The notes beneath the pieces were generated by a model that saw only the letters and a list, made by a program, of their open reading frames with translations, searched no databases and was not told the DNA's origin. From Moringa oleifera (lineage: Eukaryota; Streptophyta; Magnoliopsida; Brassicales; Moringaceae), in assembly GCA_021397835.1 (NCBI GenBank), contig JAJFZO010000889.1, positions 5,456,001 through 5,520,000 of the forward strand: a stretch of 64,000 nucleotides of DNA, read 5' to 3'. The first letter of the stretch is position 1, and every line of letters starts with the position of its first letter. Positions 50,608 to 62,314 of the stretch are shown here, piece by piece. The translations under genes and the position numbers were made by a program.

Positions 50608-52146
50608 ATGGCAGGGTTTTTCTCGTTAGGAGGAGGAGGAGCGGGAAGACAAGGAAGCAACCAAGAAGAGCAGCACAACAACCCACCAACCGAAATCCCT
50701 CCCGAGGCCTGGTTCTGGTACAAAAATGAAGACATCTCCTACAAGGGTTTCGAGCTATGGCAACAGCAAGAATTTATCCACCAACGCCACAACTCGCAGC
50801 AACAGCAGCAGCAAGATCTTTACTCATCAGCAGCTGGGTTAGGTGTAGGGCCCAGCAGGAGCTCGATTAACGTCTCTGACGACTCCTCGTCGAGATCCGC
50901 CTTCATGATGATGAGAAGTGGAGGAGGGGGAGGCGGGATGAGCTGCCAAGACTGCGGCAACCAAGCCAAGAAAGACTGCGTGCATATGCGGTGCAGGACT
51001 TGCTGCAAGAGCCGAGGATTCGAGTGCCAAACCCATGTCAAGAGCACTTGGGTTCCTGCCGCTAAGCGCCGCGAGAGGCAGCACCAACTCGCTGCTTTGC
51101 AACAGCAACAGCAGCAACAACAACAACTGCAGGTACGTGGAGAGACTCCCAAAAGACAACGAGAGTATCCAAGTTCTTCTCTTGCCTGCACTCGCTTACC
51201 CACCAACGCGTCAGGTACAGTTCTCTACCTTTTCGGTTTGGTTTGTGTACACACACTACGAATCTCAAAGAGAACCACTCGCTGCTCAGTACACCCCCGC
51301 ACCCTTTCTCTCACGGTCAGTTACTCACAGTCTAAAATTGACTCCTTACTAGAATTTAGAGACAGCATGTTTCTGCAGAAATTCTAGAAAGACATATAGA
51401 GAAAGAAAGAAACAAAAAACCATATCGATTGCGTGTTATGAAATCGACCTCCATCATCAGCTTTTCTTTTCTTGGTTTTCTTTTTTTCCCCCTTGTTCCC
51501 TTTTCCTTTTACATATACTGTTGTTTAGTAATCCTGACGCTTGGATTGACAGGGAAGAAACTATTTTTTCCATCTTGATATCTGTGTATACCCTCATCTG
51601 TGTATACCCTCATGGGTCTTTGTGTGGCTCCCTGCAAACTTGTGTGCCACTTTTTTATACTTCAAATAGGAACATAAAAGATAAACCATGTGAAGTATTC
51701 TCTTTAGTTTAAGCTCATCAGGTGTCTTTCCCAAAAATCCTATTTTAGGGTTGGAAGTGGGGAATTTCCCGGCTGAAGTGAGCTCTCCAGCGGTGTTCCG
51801 GTGCGTACGAGTGAGCAGCATTGATGATAATGACGACCAGTACGCGTATCAGACTGCGGTTAACATAGGCGGCCATGTATTCAAAGGAATTCTCTATGAT
51901 CAAGGCCCTGAAAGCAGCTACATGGGTGGTGACCAAAGCTCCTCTGGTGGGGTTCAACCGTTGAATCTCATTACCGGGCCGCCCGCCACCAGCAGCAGCC
52001 CCACTATTGGCGCTGCCTCCGCCAGCGGCAGTGGTGCAGCTGGATCCTCGTCGAGCGCAGCTTTTCTGGATCCTTCCTCTCTATACCCAACACCACTCAA
52101 CACTTTCATGGCTGGTACGCAGTTCTTTTCAAACCCAAGATCTTGA
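50608..52146 (+). CDS. SRS1: SHI/STYLISH-family transcription factor (SRS1/STY1 type)
   Basis: Nuclear plant-specific transcription factor of 334 aa; family members activate auxin biosynthesis genes such as YUCCA4 and shape the style, stamens and leaves. Exons: 50608-51214 and 51749-52146, joined at a phase-1 intron typical of the family. The N-terminus MAGFFSLGG is characteristic. A Gln-rich run near residue 65 and a Gly run precede the RING-like zinc finger ([13 protein letters not shown], then the [13 protein letters not shown] block) and the basic stretch AAKRRERQ. A second Gln run follows. Exon 2 carries the family-specific IGGH domain ([19 protein letters not shown]) and a Ser/Ala/Gly-rich tail. 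The frame running past 51214 is intron read-through. Position directly after NERD1 and before the PMT matches Arabidopsis STY1, though the close paralog STY2 remains possible by sequence. Confidence 0.94.
51581..51612. repeat. Perfect 16-bp tandem duplication in the SHI/STY intron
   Basis: Two abutting copies of TCTGTGTATACCCTCA lie in the intron, about 140 bases before the acceptor at 51748. Confidence 0.9.
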
Positions 52147-55100
52147 GACAACACCTCTACGTTCTTCGTCTTCTTCTTCTTCTTCTCAGTCTCTCTCTCT
52201 TTCTCTCCTTTCTGTCTCTCTCTCTCTCTCTGCGTTGTCAACTTTCTTTCGATATTTGATATTGTTCGATACCGCAACCATTCATATAATGTGGAAGTAG
52301 GAGTAAAGGAAACAAAAGAAAAACAACAATGAGAGGAAATGCGGGAGATGCTTGTTTTTGTTTTATTTGTCCAAATCTCAATGGTTCTCTTTATATTATT
52401 ATTCCAATATATTCTTCTTCTCCATCTTCTTGTGCTGCTACTACTTTGCGCTTATTTTCCTTGAAATCGTGAAGTTGTTTTCGTCCAACTTGGCTAAAGC
52501 TTTCAGCTTCCTGTCCTTTCTTTTGTTGATCTGTTTGTTATTTTCGTATTTATGAATACACATATACATCCTTGCGTGTTGCCTTGTATATTCTATGTGC
52601 GTGTAATTATTTTTGTGATGTTTTCTTCTTTTAGTTTCTTGGGTTGAATTCACATTACGCTTTCTGGTTAGTTTTGAACTTGGAGCTGCTTTTTCCCTGT
52701 TTACTCTTATGTTTGCCGGTTGCAAACGGGAGGAATATTTTGTCTTCGTCCTTAGCTGAATATCGGGGTATGGGGGATCCAGCCATGCATGAGCATTCAA
52801 GTTGAAAAGCTGAAAAGAAAATGAAAAGCTTTCTCTCTCTCTCTCTCTCTCTCTCTCACTCATTCTCACCCACACACACATGCAATACATTTCCGGGTGA
52901 TGAATATCTTCTTAATTGGAATAGACATGCATAGATGTGACTTTGGGACCTTTTGTGTTGAAATAGGAAATATTGCTTATCATCTGCTGTTAGTTTAATG
53001 CACCTGCAAAGGAAGCAGCTACTGGTATTATTACTATTTATTATTATAAGTAGAGAGGGCTGCATACCCTTACAGTGTATTCTGCATTATTGTTCATACT
53101 GTTACTTATTGAGTGAAAGATTTGGATGTCAAAACAAAACAGAAAGTCTGAGAAGCTTTCCTTTATCTACAAATCTTTCTCTCCATTACATGCTCTCTTC
53201 TTTTCTTTCCTAGCCTCTACAGCTTCTGATATGTCTCTCTTCCCGAGGAGAAAACGATTTTCAATTATGAAATCAAACGGTTTCTGGTGCTTCAGGCATG
53301 CAAGTCTCTATTATTTTTAAGCAATGCATAGTACTCCTGCCATGCATATTTAGTTAATGCTTAGACATTATGAGAGCAGCTGCATAGGTGTGCTGTTCTC
53401 GGTTCTTGTTGCTAATTAATGTACTGTTCTAATTGGGTTTCTCATTAATATGAGATTATGCTGCCTACTGAAAAGTAAAAATGCTTCAGATCTTCAAAGA
53501 GATACGGAAGAACTTTCTTCACTTAAAAATAGTGAGAAAAGAGATGATTAGTAAACTAATTTTCTGTCCTTTAGGGTTAAAGTAAGGAATACTCTTAAGA
53601 CTTGACAAGGCATCTCCTTGCACTCTCAAAACTTGACTCCCTTTTGGTCAAGCTTCTGATGCTTGTCAATGGACATCTTTTGAGTTAAACCAGAAATTCT
53701 TAATCTAATACTAGGTAACGATATGTTAATGAATAGGCCTTATAGACATATAATAGGATATTCTTACACATGATTAATAAATGGTGACAACCTTAAGTAC
53801 CATGCATCCTTCTAATTAATTGGCAAAAGACAAGCCGCCTGGATTGTACAAACTTATATTTTCACTAATTAGCAGACATTAATTAGGGAATTAGATATCC
53901 GTTTTAATCAACTTATATCAGTACCCTTGAGTGTAAGGATTTATGGCTAGAGCAGCTTGTAGTACATATCCCCTAACAAGAGTCTTCAGATGTATTTAAG
54001 AAGTCTAGAACTATTTTGATATGTGGATAGAAACCTTTAAAAAAATCTTCTTTTTCTAAGATGCCCCCAAATTTCAGGCAGATTTGGCATTTAAGTAGTA
54101 CATTTTGTAGACAAGATTTTCCATTCCAAGAAGTGGAGAGAAAATACATAGTCTTGATTTCAATATTTGATTTTAAATGCCAAAGGAGTGTTCTTCCCAT
54201 ATTTAATTTTTGAGGTCTGTAATTATCTTTAGTGTTGTTTGTGAATAGATATCTAGGTAGGACTAAGAACTGTGACTGGTTATGTACTAAGGCACAGTGA
54301 CTGATGCATACATATTGAAGATGAGCATGGATAGATTAAGGATTTTCCATGAATAGATGGCTTAGTTTAAAAATAACAAGAAGAACTAAATCTTCTAGGG
54401 GAACTTACATCTAGTCTACGTACTTTTGTATATTTTGGTTAAAATAGGGATAATTAATTTGTTTATGTGTTTCGTCCTGAGGTGTTTGTTTCTATTCAGA
54501 CAACCTTAATCTGATCAGGAGAAATGTGTTTGTGGGTGGGGGAGTTAATCCAACCTGAAGACAAATCCCATTACTTCCCGATGAGAGTACTAAAAGTTTG
54601 ATCGTGATCAAATCTCGAATATTCCTTATTAGTTGCTTTCTTATTTAATCAAGATAGAAGCATATTATGCTTCTTAATAGTGCTCTGGAAACAAAAATAT
54701 ATTACATAATATAAGCTGCTATGCATGGATAACATGTTCTGTGTAGATGAAGCATATATGGATCTGCTATACAAGCACTAATACTAAATGGAAAAAGGCA
54801 GCAAAGATTAAGGATTAATCTATGTATTGTTATATATGAATGAAACTGTGGCTTTCTCTAGGATCCCTTTGGAATCCACTATAAATGTGCTTGTGTGCAT
54901 ACTGGGTTTCTTGTAGAATATATGCAATGTGCATACTGAAACTGAGGCAAGTTGTTTGATTGGTTAGAACCATGTGTCATGTCTGAGTGTTGTAGAAGAG
55001 ACTGACATGGATAGTGAAAGACCATACTGGTTTGAAGTAGATTTACCTGTTAGTCCTAGCTAGAATATTGTACAATCTGTATTGCTTGTTGGAACCATCT

Positions 55101-55831
55101 TTCTTGGATCTTATACCCTTATAGACTTCTCCATCTTATGGTTTTTGAGTGTTAATGAGCTACTTCTCTAATGGTGATTCTGCCATTGATCTTCTGTTCA
55201 TGATGAGGCTTCTTCATTTACATTCTTGAGAACCTCAAATACACAAGAGACAGGTAATTTGGTGCAGTCTTCATTGCATCTCTGGAAATAAGCAGTGGTT
55301 TCAATTTGGAAACTCTTTACTTTAGTCTTTTATTTGTTTTCTTGCTTCAGCTGATTCATACATATGCAATCATTGCTCTTCAGCCTATTCTGAAACTCAA
55401 CTAAAAAGTTCTTTAAACAGTTGAATGATATAGACGAGCCTTTCTTTGGGTTTCCGTGGCACTAGTATCGAAGAGCTTGCATGTTCAGATTTTTCAGAAA
55501 GAGATGACTGGAACTAATTAGTTTCCATGACTGCTAGTACAGCTTAATAGAAGCAGGTGTGTTAAGCAGTTGAGAAGTAGACTTTGAGTAATGCAGCTGT
55601 TTCCTTTATGTCTCTTTCCCATGGAAAAGACATCCACCATAAAGTATATGAAACCCCTAAGGAAAAATGAGATGTGAAAATCATCTCCCTTTCCCTATGC
55701 CAAAAGTATTGACACTACATTACCTGAGTTGTGTTTATATGATTGCCCCAATATTTCCTTTCTCAGTGACTTTACTTTTTCTCGGATTCTCACGTTCCGC
55801 CACAGAAAGAGTAAGAATTGTTTTTCACATA
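52147..55831. other. Gene-free region downstream of the SHI/STY gene
   Basis: The first few hundred bases are CT-rich 3'UTR. A CT microsatellite lies at 52831-52857. The remainder is AT-rich, unique-looking DNA in which I see no gene, RNA gene or repeat. Confidence 0.6.
52831..52857. repeat. CT microsatellite
   Basis: A CT dinucleotide run of about 27 bases, downstream of the SHI/STY gene, with a short CA run after it (near 52870). Confidence 0.85.
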
Positions 55832-55887
55832 TCACTTCTTCTGCAGGAAACACTTGGCTGCAGATTCTCCTCTCATGTATACTATAT

Positions 55888-55905
55888 TATATATATATAT
55901 ATATA
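55888..55905. repeat. TA microsatellite
   Basis: A short TA run next to an AT-rich tract, inside what would be the intron of the small minus-strand gene candidate. Confidence 0.75.
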
Positions 55906-56201
55906 ATATTCTTCTTGTCCAGAGAAGCCATATTTAGCTGTTAGCAATCCTTGGAAGGAAAGACTAAAGGGTATGAAATTATAATACCCTTTTTGTCAAA
56001 ACTTTTGCCCTTAGTCTGTCTCACAAAATCCTAGTAATTACAGCAAACTTCCCCACTATGACTACTTAAAGCAGCTAAGGTAATGAAATAGAACCCTCAT
56101 GGATACCCTTAATTTGTGAATTAGTTAAGACACACCATCGATAACATGCATGCAAAGTATTTAATCAGGAAAGACATTAACAAGAAAGGAGAGGTACCCA
56201 C

Positions 56202-56306
56202 CTCAAATCCCATCGGCCTGTGCCTTTCCCTACAATGCCGGGAAAGCTTTCTTGAAGGACTGCTTGGCCTTGGGCCTTTGCCTTTGCTCTGGGTGCCATC
56301 AGCCAT
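56202..56306 (-). CDS. Unrecognised small basic protein, candidate first exon
   Basis: I do not recognise this. A minus-strand ATG at 56306 opens a 35-codon segment rich in Lys, Arg, Ser and Pro (MADGTQSKGKGPRPSS, then a KLSRHCRERHRPMGFE end) that reaches a good donor GAG|GTGGGT at 56201. Upstream is a TATA-like ATATAAAC at 56365-56372, 66 bases before the ATG. Read through without splicing the frame ends at 56121 (61 aa) with a hydrophobic tail. A strong acceptor TTTCCTGCAG at 55841-55850 would instead give KK and a stop at 55832, for a 37-aa product. The codons are GC-rich relative to the surrounding DNA. It may be a real short gene, a noncoding RNA or chance. Confidence 0.35.
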
Positions 56307-56364
56307 GTCCGTAGAGTTGAGAAGCTTTGAAGCAGTGATTAGATAGTTAGGTGACTGGCTTGCC

Positions 56365-56372
56365 GTTTATAT
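56365..56372 (-). promoter_or_regulatory. TATA-like box before the small minus-strand frame
   Basis: ATATAAAC on the minus strand, 66 bases upstream of the ATG at 56306. A GA-type repeat lies farther upstream at 56408-56430. Confidence 0.35.
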
Positions 56373-58164
56373 TTGTCTTTTAGGAAGACTAAACATATAC
56401 CCTGAGCGAGAGATGCAGAGAGAGAGAGGGATATAAAGCAAATGATTAGAATGTGGGAAACAGGATTTGGTCGAAAGCAAGGGCAGAGGCAAGGGCAGTG
56501 AAAAAGAATACTAGGGTTTGTTATGGCATTAGGGCACAGTGAGCAGAAAAAGGATAATAGGGAAAGATAGATAGGTGGGGTACTGAGCAGAGATACAGGA
56601 ATCTAGTGCACTATAATGTAACTTGTGTCTGTGGGCATAATTCATTGTGGTCCCTTCTCTTCCTTCTGCTCCAAAAGCTTCCCATCCTCGAAATCTTCCT
56701 GATAACACCCCTTCTCTGTTTTTTTACTAGTGTGACTCAGATAATCTGTGTTTTCTCTTGTGCGAGTTTCTTTCCTAATGCCCTAATGAAAGAAAACGAC
56801 CTGACAGACTGACAGAGGGATCCACTGCTGGATCTGTTTGTTTCCCTGGAAAATCAATGGTGGGTTAGGATCCAATTATTGACATCTTAGTAATATAATA
56901 TTGCAAGCCTGAATCTGTGGGAAAGCATGCAACCTGATGATGGAAAGAAGGAAGATTCTCGGGGGTTTCAAATCTTGGAATTGTTGCATCTCCTGCCTTA
57001 AGGTTTTCACCCATATCCCTGATTTTCTTCCAGGCTTTTCTCGCAAGTTAAACTGGTATTTTTCCCGCAACAGGCAACTGTCCGAAGAGTATAAACAAGT
57101 ATACATTCATGCCCGCTCGTGACATTATTTTATATTTATTGTTGTTGCTCAAGTTCATAAACGAAATCAACTATTATTAGTGAATGATGATTCTTGATTT
57201 TATAAATGGTAACCGAACTTTAGAAATAACAGTCAATGATCATTCAGGCAGACAGAAACAAGAGCTGCACTAAAAATGGCAGTGGCCTTGATCGCCCAAA
57301 TCCAACTTTAAGACCGAAACAAGATCAAACAGAACACTTTGTACCCAAAACATGGGCTTAGGCCTTGAAAAAGACAGACATTGTAAGTCCATTATGCTGT
57401 GTGCACTAAGCCGAGACCCTGTCTGCTTTAACATGGCCTTGTAGTCTTAGTGCGGTGTCATCATCCTTATCTTCCTCCTAGTGGAAGCTCCAAAATGGGG
57501 GGCTTGATGCCTAAAATTCTGCTCCGTGTTGGGCACCAACCCTAAGCATCCACTAACCTTGTCCAAAACCCTAATCAGACACTGCTGATGCCACTGCAAG
57601 AGATGGACAAAACATCTTAATCTTATTACAACTGACTTCATCCCATTTTGGAACAACGAAGGGCTTCGCTGGCCCAACCTTGCTACACAGAACTTCGGCT
57701 AAAGTTTTCAGCTTATAACAGATTCGGGCTTGATTGCCCAAGATCTCTTGGGCTATTTTAGTCCATTTTCATGGGCCCTTGTGGGCCTTTCAACCGTCCC
57801 GGATGGTTCGTGCTGGTCTGACAACTTACAACCCAACAGTAACATGAGTACGGTCAGGTCCATGACATTAGCACGTGCCATGCCGGATTTTTTTGGGGGG
57901 GGTGGGAAGAGAGAGAAGCATGCATGGTTAAGACTTGGGAAAGAATTGTCTGTCCAACGGATTCCCACCTCCGACTCCTTTGGATCTTTGATATATTCTA
58001 ACGTGGAACCTTTCTCTTTCTCTCTTGTTTTCAATTTCCTTTTCCAGAAAAAGAATTTGATCGTCTCCTTTTCTTTGGTCCAGTTTTACAACCTTTTCAT
58101 CTTCTTCAAATCGGATGGTTTCATGCTTTCTGTGTCTCGTTTGATTGTTTATCTGTAAGCTCAG
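56373..58164. other. Intergenic region and promoter of the PMT gene
   Basis: No gene was recognised. The minus open frame at 57447-57677 and the plus frame at 57730-58158 lie in the presumed PMT promoter and leader and have no family match. Site II motifs cluster at 57749-57787. A run of G near 57896-57903 and pyrimidine-rich leader sequence from 58010 precede the PMT start. Confidence 0.55.
57749..57787 (+). promoter_or_regulatory. Site II (TGGGCY) cluster in the PMT promoter
   Basis: TGGGCT at 57749-57754 and TGGGCC at 57772-57777 and 57782-57787 lie within 39 bases, about 380 bases upstream of the PMT start. A reversed copy occurs near 57671-57676. Such motifs are bound by TCP factors in growth-related genes. 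Confidence 0.45.
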
Positions 58165-61100
58165 ATGGCAGTAGGCAAGTCTCGAGGCAGCAAGCGTTCG
58201 TCTTCTTCATCAGTGGCTTCAACGATAACAACGGTTGTCTTCGTAGCTTTATGCATTTTTGGGGTATGGATGCTGACTTCCAACTCCATAGCGCCTCCGC
58301 GAGCCACAGCTCGCACTTCTAGCAGAGCCACCTCTTTTTCCAACACTAACGGTGACTTCTCAAATGATCTTGCCTTCTCTTCTTCGAATGAGCCGGAGAT
58401 CAAAGACCACGCTGCCTTTGAGGACAATCCGGGTCATCTCCCTGACGATGCTATCAAGTCCGACGAGCCCCGTAAATCACAGGAAGATCATAACCTGGAG
58501 AAAGAGAAGGTGAAGGATAACGAAGGATTGGAGTCTGCTGATGAAGAGAAGAAGAAGCAGGGACGGAGTGAAGCTCAGATATTTGAGGAAAGTACGATGA
58601 CGCAAAACCAACAAGCAGAGCAAATTACCCAAAAGAGTACTGACTTTGTGGGAACAAGCAACGAAGAAGAAAGCAATGGCAATATTGAAGAGCAAAAGAT
58701 CAAAGAAGGAACGGCGAATTTAGAGGAATCTGATCAGAATCAGAAATCTAGTGAAAACCCAATACCGTTTGACGTTGTCCATTCAGAATCGCAGAGTCAG
58801 AAACTAAATGAGTTCGAGAAAGAGCAACGGCAACAACGAGCAGAAGACGCTGGGGATCTGAAAGGCGCAAAAGAAGCTCAGAATGCGATAACTGATGAGG
58901 ACCAAAAGATACAAGAGCAACAAGAACAGCAGCAAGATCAACAAGACCAACAGAAACAACCACCGATTACTGCAGGCGTCACCTTTAGCGACGCAACCAA
59001 AGAGCAACAGCCAACTGAGCATGGATTTTTCAAGGAGATAACGGAAACCGAAGTACCTCTAAATTCCCTAGATCATAAAGCCGAACAACAGCAACCACAA
59101 CAACGGAGACAAGGAGACTCTAGGCAGAGCAAAAACAGCTTGAAATCAGGCACTAAGTTGACTAACTCAAACTCGGGCGAGTTATTCCCGGATGGAGGGG
59201 ACTCTGGAATACCCAAGGAGTCGGCCGAGTCAAAGAAATCCTGGAAGACTCAAGTGACTCAGTCGGCGAACGAAAAAGAGAGAAGAAAGGGGCAATCCAA
59301 CAGTGAGGGGAGCCTCAATGGTCGTGTGTGGCGTCATTGCAACTCCACCGCGGGTCCTGATTACATACCCTGTTTGGATAACTTGGAAGCATTGAAGAAA
59401 GTGGATTACAAGCACTTCCGGCATCGGGAGAGGCATTGCCCTGAGAAGCCGCCAACATGCTTGGTTCCACTCCCTGAAGGGTACAAGTGGCCCATCCAAT
59501 GGCCCAATAGCAGGGATAAGGTGAGATTGGATCTAACCCGTTGATCGGGGATGATATTTAAGGTAACCTCAACTCTTTGTTCTTTGTTGTTGCTGTGGTC
59601 TTTCAGATATGGTATCACAATGTGCCACACGGGAAGCTAGCAGAGGTGAAGGGGCATCAAAACTGGGTGAAGGTGACTGGCGAGTTCTTGACTTTTCCTG
59701 GTGGGGGTACACAGTTCATTCATGGCGCTCTCCACTACATTGATTTCCTTCAAGAGGTAAATTATGTTCCTTTCTCATCTGATCTGAAATATTTTTGAAT
59801 AGCCAAGCAGTTGCTCTCATTAGCTATATACATGGATCAATTTACATCCTGGCTTGAGAAATATTATCTTTATGGGTGGCAGTCTGTAAGAAACATTGCA
59901 TGGGGGAAACATACTCGAGTGATATTGGATGTTGGTTGTGGTGTAGCCAGCTTTGGAGGTTATATCTTTCAAAGAAATGTTCTTACTATGTCTTTTGCAC
60001 CAAAAGATGAACATGAGGCTCAGGTTCAGCTTGCCCTAGAAAGAGGAATCCCTGCAATATCAGCTGTAATGGGTTCTCAGCGTCTGCAATTTCCAAGCAG
60101 GGTCTTTGATCTCATACACTGTGCACGTTGCAGAGTTCCATGGCATGCCGAAGGTCTTAAACCTTCTTTTCATTTTCATATTGTGTGAACTCAAATCTGC
60201 CTATTTAGATCTTTACCTGTTTGATCTCTTCATGTTTGTGGAAGAAACCTGCCGTTTTGTGTAGGTGGTAGGCTTCTTTTGGAATTGAACAGAGTTCTAA
60301 GGCCTGGGGGGTACTTTGTCTGGTCAGCTACTCCTGTGTACCAGAAGCTTAAAGAAGATGTTGAAATTTGGGAGGGTAAGGTACCAAAGACAAGTTCAGT
60401 TCATGCATATATCGTCCAGGCCTTTTTCTTTTTTTCCTCTGTAGCTGACATAAATTTATTTTCTTATAGCAATGTCCTCATTGACGGAATCCATGTGCTG
60501 GGAGCTTGTCACCATTACCAAGGACGAACTCGACAGTGTTGGTGCTGCCTTCTTCCGAAAGCCTGTCTCAAATGAATGCTACCATAAAAGAAAGCAAAAC
60601 CAGCCTCCAATCTGTAAAAGTGATGATGATCCAAACGCTGCCTGGTGGGTTAATTTCTTTGCATGTTTTAACGTTACTGCTCTCTTCAAGTTTCAACAAA
60701 ATGGATGAGAAGAACAAGCTCTGTGTTCATGAGTACAACTCATAAGGATAATGTTTCCAGGTATGTGCCCTTGCAGTCATGCATGCACACGGTGCCTATT
60801 AATCCGGCTGAAAGGGGAAGCAGATGGCCTGAGGATTGGCCTAAGCGCTTGCAGACGCCTCCTTACTGGCTAAATAGCTCCCATATGGGGATTTATGGGA
60901 AACCAGCTCCTGAAGATTTTACAGCAGACTATGAGCACTGGAAGCAAGTAGTGAACGAGGTGTATATGAATGGACTGGGTGTCAGCTGGTCCAATGTGAG
61001 AAATGTGATGGACATGAGAGCTGTTTATGGAGGGTAAGCTCCCGCGATTCGTCCTAATATTCTCAACCATGCACCGGAATTCTGAAACGCCATTCAGAAC

Positions 61101-61643
61101 AGTGATAGACATGACTGATACCAAATTTATGCCTAATGAATGCAGGTTTGCTGCAGCCATGAAGGACCTTCAAGTGTGGGTGATGAATGTTGTCAACATA
61201 GAGTCTCCAGATACACTTCCGATAATCTACGAGCGAGGTCTCTTTGGGATATACCACGATTGGTGCGAATCTTTCAGCACTTACCCTCGGAGTTACGACC
61301 TCCTACATGCCGATCATCTCTTCTCCAAGCTGAAACAGAGGTGAAATCAGTAGATCCTTGCTTCTTCATCTTCTTTTCCACTCTCTTGCCCTTCATTCTT
61401 GATGATTGGATCCTCTATCATTCTTGCAGGTGCAACATTGTTTCTATAGTAGCAGAGGTTGATAGAATAGTCAGACCTGGAGGTAAATTGATTGTCCGTG
61501 ATGAATCTGATGCAATCAATGAAGTTCAGAATTTGTTGAAGTCTCTGCACTGGGAAGTTCATTTAACACCTTCTGGAAACAAAGAGATTCTTAGTGCTCA
61601 GAAAGGCAACTGGAGGCCGGAGACACTTGAAACTTCTTCCTGA
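58165..61643 (+). CDS. PMT27: Probable pectin methyltransferase, PMT27 type (DUF248)
   Basis: Golgi type II membrane protein of 914 aa in the QUA2/PMT family, thought to methylesterify homogalacturonan with S-adenosylmethionine. Exons: 58165-59520, 59607-59756, 59883-60153, 60265-60375, 60470-60644, 60761-61033, 61146-61340, 61430-61643; total 2745 bases in frame. A short basic tail precedes one membrane anchor (about residues 20-40). Residues ~45-390 form a long Glu/Gln/Lys-rich low-complexity stalk, the mark of the PMT24-27 subgroup. The methyltransferase domain includes [17 protein letters not shown], the SAM-binding [68 protein letters not shown] and a C-terminal [13 protein letters not shown]. 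The single-frame read beyond 59520 is intron. It is the expected neighbour of the SHI/STY gene (At3g51070 in Arabidopsis). Confidence 0.94.
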
Positions 61644-62314
61644 CCAGGGGGACAACAGCTTCCATTTCTAATGATGCAAGGTTTTCAACGATCTTCCATT
61701 TTGTTTACTTAGAGTACAGAAAAACAACAAATTGTATCCATTAGCAATGTACTATCATTTTTTCTATAAAAAGAAGAAAGGTAGATGTTTGTAAAGTTTT
61801 GTTCACTTAGATTACATGTAAAACTCTGAGGAATAGGCAATCATACAGTTGTTGCATAAAAGGCCCTACAGCAGCATGCACAGCAAGCAGATAAGTTGAT
61901 CATTCTATTCAGGAAATTTATCTGATATGGCCAAAAAATTCCAGGGCTGATGAGTAATCTGCCACTGCAAATATATAATTTCCTCTCCGAAGAGCGAATT
62001 CACAACCGAGAAACGAATGAGGAGGTGAACGAGACAACTATTGAATTCTGTTGTAGCTAGCAGATAAGAGATGCATCAAAATGTTTTCCAATTCAATTGA
62101 TAAAGTATTTCACACCCAGCACCAGACACATTGCAGAACTTTGATCTTGAATAATAATTTCCATAACTAGGACTCTGTCAAAATTATGTCACCATGATTT
62201 ACTGTAATCATACCCCAAGGTTTACAAAATTGAAGCTCAAAATATCATTCACCTGCTAGCTATTTGCAGCCTCCTATCTGATGTCTACGTGTCTTCGTTT
62301 CTTGACACATCAGA
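61644..62314. other. Convergent 3' region between PMT and glutaredoxin genes
   Basis: About 670 bases contain both 3'UTRs. No repeat, gene or RNA was recognised. Confidence 0.65.

Noticed and set aside
56225..56265. Resemblance to miR396 (GCTTTCTTGAAGG) in the small minus-strand frame
   Set aside because: Only the core GCTTTCTTGAA matches; the 5' and 3' parts differ and no complementary arm forming a hairpin was found nearby.
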